Source: Struthidea cinerea | Taxonomy: Eukaryota; Chordata; Aves; Passeriformes; Corcoracidae | DNA: 64,000 nt | Assembly (NCBI GenBank): GCA_013397865.1 | Contig: VZTI01005047.1 | Location: forward strand, 70,301-134,300 | Direction: 5' to 3' | Part shown: piece after piece, positions 57,132 to 64,000 of the stretch | Position numbering within the stretch: the first letter of the stretch is position 1 | Layout of the letters: each line of letters starts with the position of its first letter | Notes under the pieces: model-generated | What the model saw: the letters and a program-made list of their open reading frames with translations, nothing else | Database searches by the model: none | Told to the model about the DNA's origin: nothing | Made by a program: the position numbers and the translations under genes

Positions 57132-59154
57132 GAACAGGTGAACCCATGCCCACCACTCCGCCACTTCCCCAGCAAACACTGCTCACCACAGGCTGGAAGG
57201 CCACCCTCCTGCCCAAGCTCTCATGACCCTCTCTGGTGCATCCTCAGCCCCTCCAGATCTTACAGCTCATCCTGACAAGACATCTTGCTCCAACAGGAGG
57301 AAAGGGAGCACTGCACTTGTCTTCTTCAGACTCCCACACCCCACCATAGCCTGGCAGGGGCAACCAAACCCGCTTACTGTTTTTCTCTGAAGCCTTCTAG
57401 CCCAAGAGAATCTTCACTCATTAGAAATCATTTGGGTCTCCCCTTCTGGCCGTATTTTTGGAACCAGAGTGACTGTATCTCCCTCCTAAATTAACACTTA
57501 CCAGGGTTTGTTAAATGTGCTCTTGGTATTGTCAAGTCTTTGAGGACATTCAGGGACAAGGGTGTCAGACGGCCTAGAGGAATAGGTGTTTCAGCATCAA
57601 AGACAGTCGCAGTCCTAGGCAGGAACTGCTGCAGAAGGCAGCTGCCCAACGCTGCCTTACTCCATTAGAAAAAGCACAGCCAGGTGAAGTGCTACCAGTG
57701 ATTCAGACTCAGTCATACGACTTCTCTTCAACCACATGCCAAAAGCCCAGGTCATTCTTTTTATCTGCTCTTGGTTTATGCGCCCTGTACATCTCAATCT
57801 CAGTAAATCACGTTTTTAATGAAAAGAGAATAGAAAAATTGTTCAGATTAGTTGGAAGCAATTATATTCTTTTTGCTTTTGGCTTTTAACTGCATGTGTC
57901 AGAATGCATTCCCAAATATGATGTAAAAACAGGAGAGGTGATGCAAGGAAGGCATGAGGACAATACAGCAGAGCTGTCTCTGCCTGGCCACGTACAGGGC
58001 ACCACTCTTCATACAGGGCTTACCCAGGGACAGGAACCTCCTGGCCTCACACCAGTGCGTCCCCAGTTGCCACCACACACTCAGCTGAAGTAGCACTAGT
58101 GGAATCAGCACTGCCCTTGTGGAAAAATTTATGCATGTTTTTATCACTGTTTTGGCATGCCTTTCCCTATTAGCTCCATAGAGCTTGCTCTCAGCTCTGT
58201 CCCAGCACCCATTTCACCAAGACTAAAAGCAGAAAACAGGGATGGGTTGGGAACTCGGAGAGAATGCTAAATCCACTGCTGAGCAGTGGTGGCCAGGAGA
58301 TCTCCATTCCACCAACATTACATGGCAGCCAGTCCATTTCTGTGGAAGGCGACTCAACCCAGGGCTCAAGTGCAGCTGAAGATCTTGCTCCACTGCACAA
58401 AGCACGAGGACCAGCACTGCAGCAGCATGGACAAGGTACCAAAACATGAAACCGGGATTTCCATGGCATTGTCAACTCTCAACTGAGCAGTACTAACGTT
58501 AGGAAATAGACTTTTTCCAAAGGAAATGGTGGCCTGAAGAGCGTCAGAAATGAGAGCCCCTGCAGAGATCCATCAAAACAAGCTTCTCATGTAACCGTCT
58601 CATGAGAGCAGTATCTTATCTTGACCTGGAAACATCTTCATCTGCTGCCCTGTCTTCCACTCTGCTCTCATTGTAAACTGAAAATGAATCTCCTGAGAAG
58701 AACGCAGAACAGCACAAAAGCCCAGATTAGCTATAACTAATATTTTAATTATAATTGGTCAAAATAAAGAACACTAAACTTCCAGTGTCACATCTGGATG
58801 CACCTTATAGTGCCACATTAAAACCAGTGAGAGCTGCAACAGAGAAGCTCCCTCTTTCTGTACTAAGGCACATGATCATGACAGTAGCTGGCTGGCTTTG
58901 CTATGTCAAATGCCTCTGTCAGAGCAGTCCTTCCAAATCTCCTTGTATGTATTTAATCACAGATATGTCAGAGATAAAAACAATTTTTCACTCTCTCAGC
59001 CCTGACAGACTGCAGAATCACCACCACCAGCAGAGCACGAGCTGCTTCTGCCACACTCGCTTGTGCTCACAGGCACGGTCTCAACCCTCAGTTAGTTACC
59101 TCAGAAGAACCACAATGCACATATGAAGAAACATTTACTGTAAGGGTGACTAAG

Positions 59155-59320
59155 TGCTGACACAGGTTGCCTAGAGGTGTTGAGCAGTCTCCATCCTTGG
59201 ACATATTCAAAACTCAGTGGGACTAAGCCATAAGCAGCCTGTTGTAGGTGTCCCTGCACTGAGCAGGGGGTTGGACTAGATGATCTCCAAGGTGCCTGCC
59301 AGCCTCACCAATTCTGTGAT
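59155..59320 (+). mobile_element. CR1 LINE 3' fragment
   Basis: The segment begins with GGTTGCCTAGAGGTGTTGAG, corresponding to the end of CR1 ORF2. It continues with CTCCATCCTTGGACATATTC and GGGGGTTGGACTAGATGATC, and ends near ATTCTGTGATG, the standard CR1 3' terminus. Only about 165 bp remain, so it is a heavily 5'-truncated copy. Its 3' sequence differs from the copy at 59752, so it is a separate insertion, probably of another CR1 subfamily. Confidence 0.8.
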
Positions 59321-59754
59321 GAAGTGTTGTAACCACTGAGCCAGCTGGTCAGCCAGAAAACCCCAAAGTGGCAGAGGCCAGCTGGTGGAAAAACTCAGGC
59401 ATTTGAAAATCCCTTCTTCACCTCAGTAGAGAAAAGCCTCTCCCACAATTCCTTGTGAATGGAATGTAACCTTACCCCCAGTCTCTGGCTGATGGAAACT
59501 ACCTCTCCCAGCTGCATACGTGGCCTGGTCCCCCGCTCCGCCCCTTCCCTATGCTCATTGGTTCCCCTCCCTGGTCCTGTCTTTGTACCACCTCTAAGCC
59601 CTCAGGTTACGGGTTGTGGAACACCATGTAACTTCGAGCCCCAGGACGCTCGCTCTCTCTCGCCGCATCCATTCGTCTCTGCAGATGAAATAAACCTAGC
59701 TGTGGAGTTTTGCCTCGTGGGAGAGCCCTCCTGACTCCTTGTCTCTGGTAAGCA
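59321..59754 (+). mobile_element. Possible solo or partial LTR of an endogenous retrovirus
   Basis: Between two CR1 pieces lies a GC-richer block with LTR-like layout. A promoter-like region is followed by a polyadenylation signal AATAAA (59689-59694), then a GT-rich stretch (TGTGGAGTTTTGCCTCGTGG), and the block ends in CA just before the next CR1 starts. The start TGTTGTAACC (about 59329) would give TG...CA ends. I see no clear target-site duplication and no internal retroviral genes, so this could be a solo LTR or another composite repeat. A short open frame across it has no recognisable product. Confidence 0.5.
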
Positions 59755-60236
59755 GGACCAGGGAAGTCATTCTTCCCCTATACTCGGCACTGGTGAGGCC
59801 GCACCTTGAGTACTGTGTCCAGTTCTGGGCCCCTCAGTTCAGGAAGGACGTTGAGATGCTTGAACGTGTCCAGAGGAGGGCAACAAGGCTGGTGAAGGGC
59901 TTGGAACACAAGCCCTATGAGGAACGTCTGAGGGAACTGGGGTTGTTTAGCCTGGAGAAAAGGAGACTCAGAGGCGACCTTATCACTCTCTACAACTTCC
60001 TGAAAGGTGGTTGTAGTCAGGTGGGGGTTGGTCTTTTTCTCCAGGCAACAACTGGCAGAACAAGAGGACACAGTCTCAAGGTTCGCCAAGGAAAATATAG
60101 GTTGGTTATTAGGAAAAAGCTTTTTACAGAAAGAGTGATAAAATATTGGAATGGTCTACCTGGGAAGGTGGTAGAATCACCATCCCTGGACGTGTTTAAA
60201 AAGAGATTGGATGTGGCACTCGGTGCCATGGTTTAG
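59751..60236 (+). pseudogene. CR1 ORF2 C-terminal fragment
   Basis: An open frame of about 160 codons encodes the C-terminal part of the CR1 ORF2 protein, with motifs [50 protein letters not shown] and [16 protein letters not shown]. In full-length elements ORF2 supplies endonuclease and reverse transcriptase for target-primed retrotransposition; here the endonuclease, the catalytic YADD-type region and most of the reverse transcriptase are missing. It has no start of its own (the frame simply runs in from the LTR-like segment) and is not expected to be expressed as a protein. Confidence 0.9.
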
Positions 60237-60317
60237 TTTAGTTAAGGTGTTGGGACATGGGTTGGACTTGATGATCTTGAAGGTCTCTTCCAACCTGGTG
60301 ATTCTGTGATTCTGTAA
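59752..60317 (+). mobile_element. 5'-truncated CR1 LINE with well-preserved ORF2 end
   Basis: The element starts within ORF2 at the [14 protein letters not shown] motif, runs through ORF2 to its stop (60236) and ends in a CR1 3'UTR with GGTTGGACTTGATGATCTTG, TCTCTTCCAACCTGG and a tandem ATTCTGTG repeat at 60301-60315. The reverse-transcriptase C-terminal frame is unbroken, so this copy is much younger than the one at 27.7 kb. It is on the plus strand in collagen intron 1. 5' truncation makes it immobile. Confidence 0.93.
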
Positions 60318-62409
60318 TATTGAGCTATCCAGCTGAGGGTGTGGGGTGAAAGGGTTAACAGTGCCTACAGCAGCGCAGGGCTGAAAGGGGAATCTGCTAG
60401 CAGTTATCCTGCACCCGAATTATCCCTCTCCAGAGATAATTTGGGGTACAAAGCAGCTCTCTCCAGTCGCCCCAATAACCCACCACCGCACCCTCATAAT
60501 TTATTAAGCCAGGATATTTTAATAATGAAGGCCATGGGTCAATTAAGAAGACTGTTGCTGCACAACTGCCATAAAAAAAAAAATAAAGGACTAGCCAATA
60601 AAAACTACTTTGGGGAAGGAAGGAGCCAGCATAATTTTTTTTTTTTTTTTCTGGAGAAAAGTGGTTGCTCCATTCAGCCTATTGCAAAGAGTACTGCTAC
60701 AACCTTCCCTACCGTGCAAACTTCTGCTAATACAACTACTCTTTAAATGTAAACAGTGGGAACACGTTCATCTGAGGACCATATGAGCGCTGGGTCAGCT
60801 CTGCCAGCTCTCCAAAAGCAGAAGAGGTCCTGCCCAGGTGTAGAGTGCTTCACACCACCCTGCCACAATCATGCACAGGCATCAGCCCAGCTCAAGAATC
60901 TCCAAAGAGAAGCCCTTGATCACCACCCACACCTGGTGTGGCGCAGGCCAACAGCCATCTCCATCACCTTCTGAGTGGTTGCTAGTGACAGGCAACAGTG
61001 TGGAGCTGGGGACAATGCCAGCAGAACTGAATTGATTGAAAGGCCACCCATGTACAGCTGAGAGTTTATCTAAGGCAACAAAACTGCAAGGAGCTGAACT
61101 TCCACTGCATACTTGGGTTTCCTGGTGGCACTGATGAGGAACTGCAAATCTGCAGGCAGCTTAACACACAAAGAACAGTTAATTATGGCAATAGTGTCAT
61201 AATGTAATTAACAGCTCCAGGTTACATTTTAAGAAATCTTGATTTTAATGAAATAATTTATCCAGTACATGCAGGACACTTCTAGAACAGTGCCTCTTCA
61301 CAGTTGCTATGGAAGACCTCAAATTTTACAACTGATATTAAAGTTTGTATCTTCTTTTAATAAGTGCCTCTTCCCTACATAGTTTTGTGTCTTTGATTGA
61401 CAGTCATGGCTTACCCAATGACTTCACTTTACAGCACAAGGTGGGAATGTACCTCACAGATAGGTATTCATATCTCTAGACATACCAAATTCAGAACTTA
61501 AACGTAAATAATTTACTTCAAAATATTCTAATTAGTTAAAATTAATTATAACCTTAAGGGAATGCAGTTTAATCACTTAATGCCAAGTGATGGGTGAATT
61601 GCCTAAGAGGATTCACCACTGAGTGATTTATTGCAATCACAGTAAGCCTGATGTTATCAACCTAGGAGCAACAGATAAGACATCAGTAGTTCAGTGCATT
61701 GCTTACTTCAGTTGATTCAATGCAGATGTACAATCCCATTGGTCACACAGAGGTATCAAAATTCATTATAGGACTTAATTTCATCTGAAACTGCAGAAAA
61801 GCTTAAAATAACCCTTTTCCCATACTTCCATTGTTGATTGAAATGTTAATACAAGCTCTTAAATTTATGGTAGGAAGCATGACAAAAATCCATATGTCTA
61901 AAGCTACTGACAGGTTTTCTGCACTCCTGAATTTCACTAATACAGTATCAACCTAACCAAATGCAAGAAAACAAGGAGACACAAAAAGATAACCTATTTC
62001 AAATTATTATGTCAATTGTCCTTTACTTAGAGGTACAGAAGGAACTGCCCAAATACTTCGGGAGCGCCAGAAAAGAGAGTTCTTTAAACTTAAGGACAGC
62101 TAATAGCTATTATCACAGTGATAAAATTAGTTCCCTTAGCAAAACTTTCAGACTACTTGCGTGCTTTCGATTTTACAAGTCTATGCCACAGTCTAGTTCC
62201 ATCCGGAAAGATGCCAAAATTCAACTTTAACCATTAACATTAGAATACTTCCTAGTCTCCAGCCTGCTGCTACTGCCCATCGCGCGGGGTCAAAGGCAGC
62301 GTGCACAGAACTTTGAATCCAAGCAGCCAACACTAAACTATTATTCATATTATTTATTTTTCACTTTTTCTTTTAAATTATTTTTACCGTGGAAACACAA
62401 CTCGCTGCT
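60318..62409. other. Intron 1 between the CR1 copy and the CpG island
   Basis: AT-rich sequence after the CR1 3' end, including T16. Composition shifts sharply near 62.4 kb. No coding signal recognised. Its closeness to the promoter makes intronic enhancers plausible, but none can be identified by eye. Confidence 0.5.
60635..60650 (+). repeat. T16 homopolymer
   Basis: Run of 16 T about 320 bases downstream of the younger CR1 copy; on the minus strand it is an A tract. Confidence 0.95.
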
Positions 62410-62688
62410 TTTCAGTCCCGGGTGGGTGCGTGCTTTCTAATCCCTCCCCAGGCAGCGGCGCTCCGTGCCGGGCCGTGGGAGAGGGAGAGCGCTGCGGGGC
62501 CCGTCCCCGCCGGACCCCCGCTACCATCCCCGCGCGGTGCCTGCCGGCCGCCCCACTCCGCGCCCGCGGAGGGCTGGCGAGCGGGCGCAGCCCCGCGGAG
62601 GGGCGGGGCAACCGGGCATCTCCGCGAAGCCCACCTGGCTGCCCCAGCGCCCCGAGAGCGGGGGCCCCGCGCCACCCCACTCCTGCTC

Positions 62689-62733
62689 CCCGTCCCGTCC
62701 CGTCCCGTCCCATCCCATCCCATCCCGTCCCGT
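62689..62733. repeat. Pentanucleotide array (CCCGT/CCCAT)x9, potential G-quadruplex on the minus strand
   Basis: Nine perfect 5-bp units: four CCCGT, three CCCAT, two CCCGT. Read on the minus strand, the transcribed sense of the collagen gene, this gives nine GGG runs separated by two bases, a strong G-quadruplex pattern in DNA or RNA. It lies 71-115 bases into intron 1, just downstream of the exon 1 donor. It is probably length-polymorphic; any regulatory effect is conjecture. Confidence 0.9.
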
Positions 62734-62803
62734 CTCGCTCCCGCGTCTCGCCGTGAGAGGGTCCCGAGTGTGCAGCCCGAAGGAGCCGCCTCCGCGTACT
62801 CAC

Positions 62804-62866
62804 CGCGGCGGACACGGCGCTGAGCTCGGCGCTCAGCAGCAGCCCGAAGCCCAGCCAGAGCCGCAT
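62804..62866 (-). CDS. COL4A1: Exon 1 of a type IV collagen alpha1-like chain (signal peptide), probably COL4A1
   Basis: Seen: on the minus strand an ATG (62866-62864) opens a 21-codon reading frame beginning MRLWLGFGLLLS and ending SAVSAA, followed at once by a consensus splice donor, GTGAGTA. The frame ends at phase 0. The peptide has a basic residue, a hydrophobic core and a small-residue end (A-V-S-A-A), so it reads as a secretory signal peptide with cleavage near the exon junction. It joins in frame to the exon at 12929-12979, which carries the diagnostic collagen IV sequence. Family knowledge: in COL4A1 and COL4A5, exon 1 likewise encodes just the signal peptide, ends in phase 0 and precedes a very large intron 1. 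Human exon 1 is somewhat longer (about 27-28 codons). Frame extension past the donor is intron read-through, not coding. The paralogue call (COL4A1 over COL4A5 or COL4A3) rests mainly on exon 2. Confidence 0.72.
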
Positions 62867-63510
62867 GCTGCCGCGCACTGCACCGCGCCGTCAGTCCCTA
62901 GGCGAGGGGTGCCTGCGACTCAGAGTGGGGCTCGGCGGGGCCGGCCCTACATGCGCTTCTCTCCCCTCTGTCGCGGCAGCGGCGCCTTCGAATGCTTTGG
63001 GTTTCAAGGACTCGATGGGCGGTGGCAGCCTCCCGCTCCTTTTCCCGGGGACCCTAAGAGGGCGCGACCTCTGCCGCTGGCCGCAGTTCCTGCGTCTCTT
63101 CTTCCCCGCCGCGGGTGGGTGGTGGGCTGCGGAGGAGCGCGGGCGGAGCGGGGAGGCGCGCCGCTTCCTTGCCTCACGCCGCTGCGGCCGCCCGGGAGGG
63201 CACTGCACGGCACGGCTCAGCAGCGCGGCGCGCAGCGGTGCGGAGCGGGCGCGGGGCCGGGCGGCGGAAGGGGGCGGGGAAGGGCCGAGGGCGCTGGCTT
63301 CTGCCTGGTCCGTCGGGGTCCTCCGCGGGCGCCTCCGTGGGTGGCTGCGTGCCGAGAGGACGCCGCTCTGTGCGCCCTCTCTCCCCCGGACCGGAGCCCG
63401 GCACGGCCCGGCCGGTGGGGCCGCTCCCTGCTCCGGCAGCGGCGTCGCCGAGCCCGGAGACCTCTGGCGCGGGGAGCGGCGTTACAAGCGGGCTCTTCTC
63501 TGCCTTGCAG
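62867..63510. promoter_or_regulatory. Bidirectional promoter between the two divergent genes
   Basis: This GC- and CpG-dense segment separates the minus-strand ATG (62866) from the second exon of the plus-strand gene. It must hold both transcription starts, the 5'UTR of the minus gene and probably a non-coding first exon of the plus gene. A GC box, GGGGGCGGGGA, is at 63271-63281. I see no clear TATA box, in line with the TATA-less GC-rich shared promoters known for the COL4A1/COL4A2 pair. The long open frames here on both strands follow from GC richness and have no recognisable protein content. The exact starts and the first exon's donor cannot be fixed from sequence alone. Confidence 0.7.
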
Positions 63511-63614
63511 GAGTGGCCGTCCGGCGGGAGGGAGCCCTGAGCCGAGCCCCCGGCCAGGGAAGGAGCGAAAATGGACATCTCGCAGCTTCCCAGTGCACGT
63601 ATTTTCCTTTGTCA
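63511..63614 (+). CDS. COL4A2: Start-codon exon of the divergent plus-strand gene, inferred alpha2-like collagen IV (COL4A2?)
   Basis: Seen: ATG at 63571 in context AAAATGG, with an in-frame TGA upstream (63538), so the start is well supported. The 44 coding bases encode MDISQLPSARIFLC plus two bases of the next codon, then donor GTAAGT (63615). Upstream, CTCTTCTCTGCCTTGCAG ends at 63510 and resembles a splice acceptor, so 63511-63570 would be 5'UTR in a second exon after a non-coding exon 1. Family knowledge: collagen IV genes are paired head to head, and human COL4A2 has a non-coding first exon. As I recall it, the phase-2 junction after a short N-terminal segment also fits alpha2-like chains, but I cannot verify this here. 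Inference: the partner of the minus-strand COL4A1-like gene is COL4A2. The visible protein has no collagen motif, so identity rests on position and exon structure. COL4A6 or COL4A4 apply if the minus gene is COL4A5 or COL4A3. Only 63571-63614 is coding. Confidence 0.5.
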
Positions 63615-63750
63615 GTAAGTAATTCCGCTCGGAAGGCTTTTGGAAATAACTTTTTAAAGTCGTATTGTCACCTTTAACTGCAGAGTGTTATCACGTGCTT
63701 GTTTTGCACTAGTTTAAGACTATACTGTCCTTATTCACCTTTCTCTGCAG

Positions 63751-63811
63751 GGATACGGGGCTTCTGCTGATCCTGATAGAAGTTTTGCTGTCAGCAGTCA
63801 AAGTGGACGCT
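63751..63811 (+). CDS. COL4A2: Second coding exon of the divergent plus-strand gene (signal-peptide core)
   Basis: Seen: the acceptor TTCACCTTTCTCTGCAG ends at 63750 and the donor GTAAGT starts at 63812. Joined to the preceding exon in phase 2, the 61 bases give Q then DTGLLLILIEVLLSAVKVDA and end at phase 0, for 35 residues in total. The LLLILIEVLLSAV stretch is a hydrophobic core suited to a signal peptide. The intron between the two exons is 136 bp. Family knowledge: in alpha2-like collagen IV chains the signal peptide is followed by a Lys-rich spacer and a PCGGxDC 7S start; none of that is visible before the window ends at 64000, so the next exon is outside. The splice sites and open frame make it a real exon with good likelihood; the gene name is an inference from the head-to-head layout. 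Confidence 0.55.
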
Positions 63812-64000
63812 GTAAGTAAAACGTCTTATGACTTTTACTGAGGAAAGGAGGAAAAAACAGTTTCCTTGGTACCAATAAGTGAGGAACTGCATTTTCCTTG
63901 CCAGATGGCTTATCTATCTTTCTATTAAAAGAAACAACTAACAAATCATTTCTGCAAACCTTACAGATTGCTGCCTTCAACAAAATGATGTTTAGCAGAG

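Larger units (their letters stand above)
12980..62803 (-). other. Intron 1 of the minus-strand collagen IV gene (about 49.8 kb)
   Basis: It is bounded by the donor GTGAGTA at 62803 and the acceptor TTTTATTTTCAG ending at 12980, both phase 0. An outsized first intron is typical of COL4A1 and COL4A5. The sequence is mostly unique, AT-rich DNA with scattered homopolymers. Recognisable contents are listed separately: SINE, three CR1 pieces, an LTR-like segment, hairpins, a CpG-rich patch and a pentanucleotide array. No further exon of the collagen gene is expected or seen inside it. Confidence 0.7.
62410..63550. other. CpG island spanning both first exons
   Basis: An abrupt shift from AT-rich intron to very GC-rich, CpG-dense DNA begins near 62400 and fades after about 63550. 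It covers the start of intron 1 and exon 1 of the minus gene, the shared promoter and the 5'UTR of the plus gene. A second GC box, GGGGCGGGGC, lies at 62600-62609, inside intron 1 of the minus gene. CpG islands of this size mark broad, often bidirectional promoters in birds and mammals. Boundaries are estimated by eye. Confidence 0.85.

Noticed and set aside
59459..59734. 91-codon frame in the LTR-like block as a gene
   Set aside because: It lies over an LTR-type regulatory layout with AATAAA, and the peptide is Pro/Ser-rich without a known domain.
62384..62878. 164-codon minus-strand frame containing the signal peptide as one continuous gene
   Set aside because: Only codons from the ATG at 62866 to the donor at 62804 are coding. 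The upstream extension uses a GTG start, and the downstream part is intron including the GGGAC/GGGAT array.
62465..63677. Long open frames on both strands across the promoter (up to 385 codons)
   Set aside because: They are GC- and Arg/Pro/Gly-rich, overlap on several frames, lack domains, and coincide with the CpG island and true splice signals. They are composition artefacts.
1..64000. CRISPR array, operon or bacterial defence system
   Set aside because: No regularly spaced repeats, no clustered co-oriented genes; splice sites, CR1 and SINE copies show vertebrate nuclear DNA.

Overview
This window is vertebrate nuclear DNA, most likely from a bird and probably a songbird. It is AT-rich, non-coding over almost its whole length, and lacks any prokaryotic gene organisation. 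Its interspersed repeats are avian: CR1 LINE 3' ends with short ATTCTGTG-type terminal repeats, and a tRNA-Ile-derived SINE with a CR1-like tail, a composite I know from passerines (TguSINE1). Nearly all open reading frames are chance frames in introns or in the CpG island.

The genes are at the right end and in two small exons easily missed by ORF length. On the minus strand, exon 1 (62804-62866) encodes a signal peptide. A 51-bp exon at 12929-12979 encodes GCSGCGKCDCSGVKGQK, the cysteine-rich start of the 7S domain of a type IV collagen alpha1-like chain. Both exons have consensus splice sites and keep phase 0. The match is best to COL4A1, with COL4A5 the main alternative. Exon 3 onward must lie to the left of the window. 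The window therefore holds about 12.9 kb of intron 2, the 51-bp exon, about 49.8 kb of intron 1, and exon 1.

On the plus strand, starting 704 bp from the collagen ATG, a second gene runs out of the right edge. It has an ATG exon (coding 63571-63614) and a second exon (63751-63811), which together encode a 35-residue N-terminus with a hydrophobic signal core. Type IV collagen genes occur as head-to-head pairs sharing a bidirectional promoter (COL4A1/COL4A2, COL4A3/COL4A4, COL4A5/COL4A6). The plus-strand gene is therefore inferred to be the alpha2-like partner, COL4A2 if the minus gene is COL4A1. The CpG island at about 62410-63550 would be the shared promoter, and the products would co-assemble into the basement-membrane alpha1.alpha1.alpha2 protomer.

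Region by region: 1-12928, intron 2 with a long A tract, split CAA arrays and a GC-rich patch near 4.6 kb. 12929-12979, collagen exon 2. 12980-62803, intron 1 with the SINE (18.3 kb), CR1 copies (27.7, 59.2 and 59.8 kb), an LTR-like segment (59.3-59.75 kb), a CpG-rich patch (49.6-50.2 kb), a perfect 21-bp hairpin (57.07 kb) and a GGGAC/GGGAT array near the exon 1 donor. 62804-64000, the divergent promoter and first exons. I found no CRISPR, no bacterial-type system and no free-standing RNA gene.
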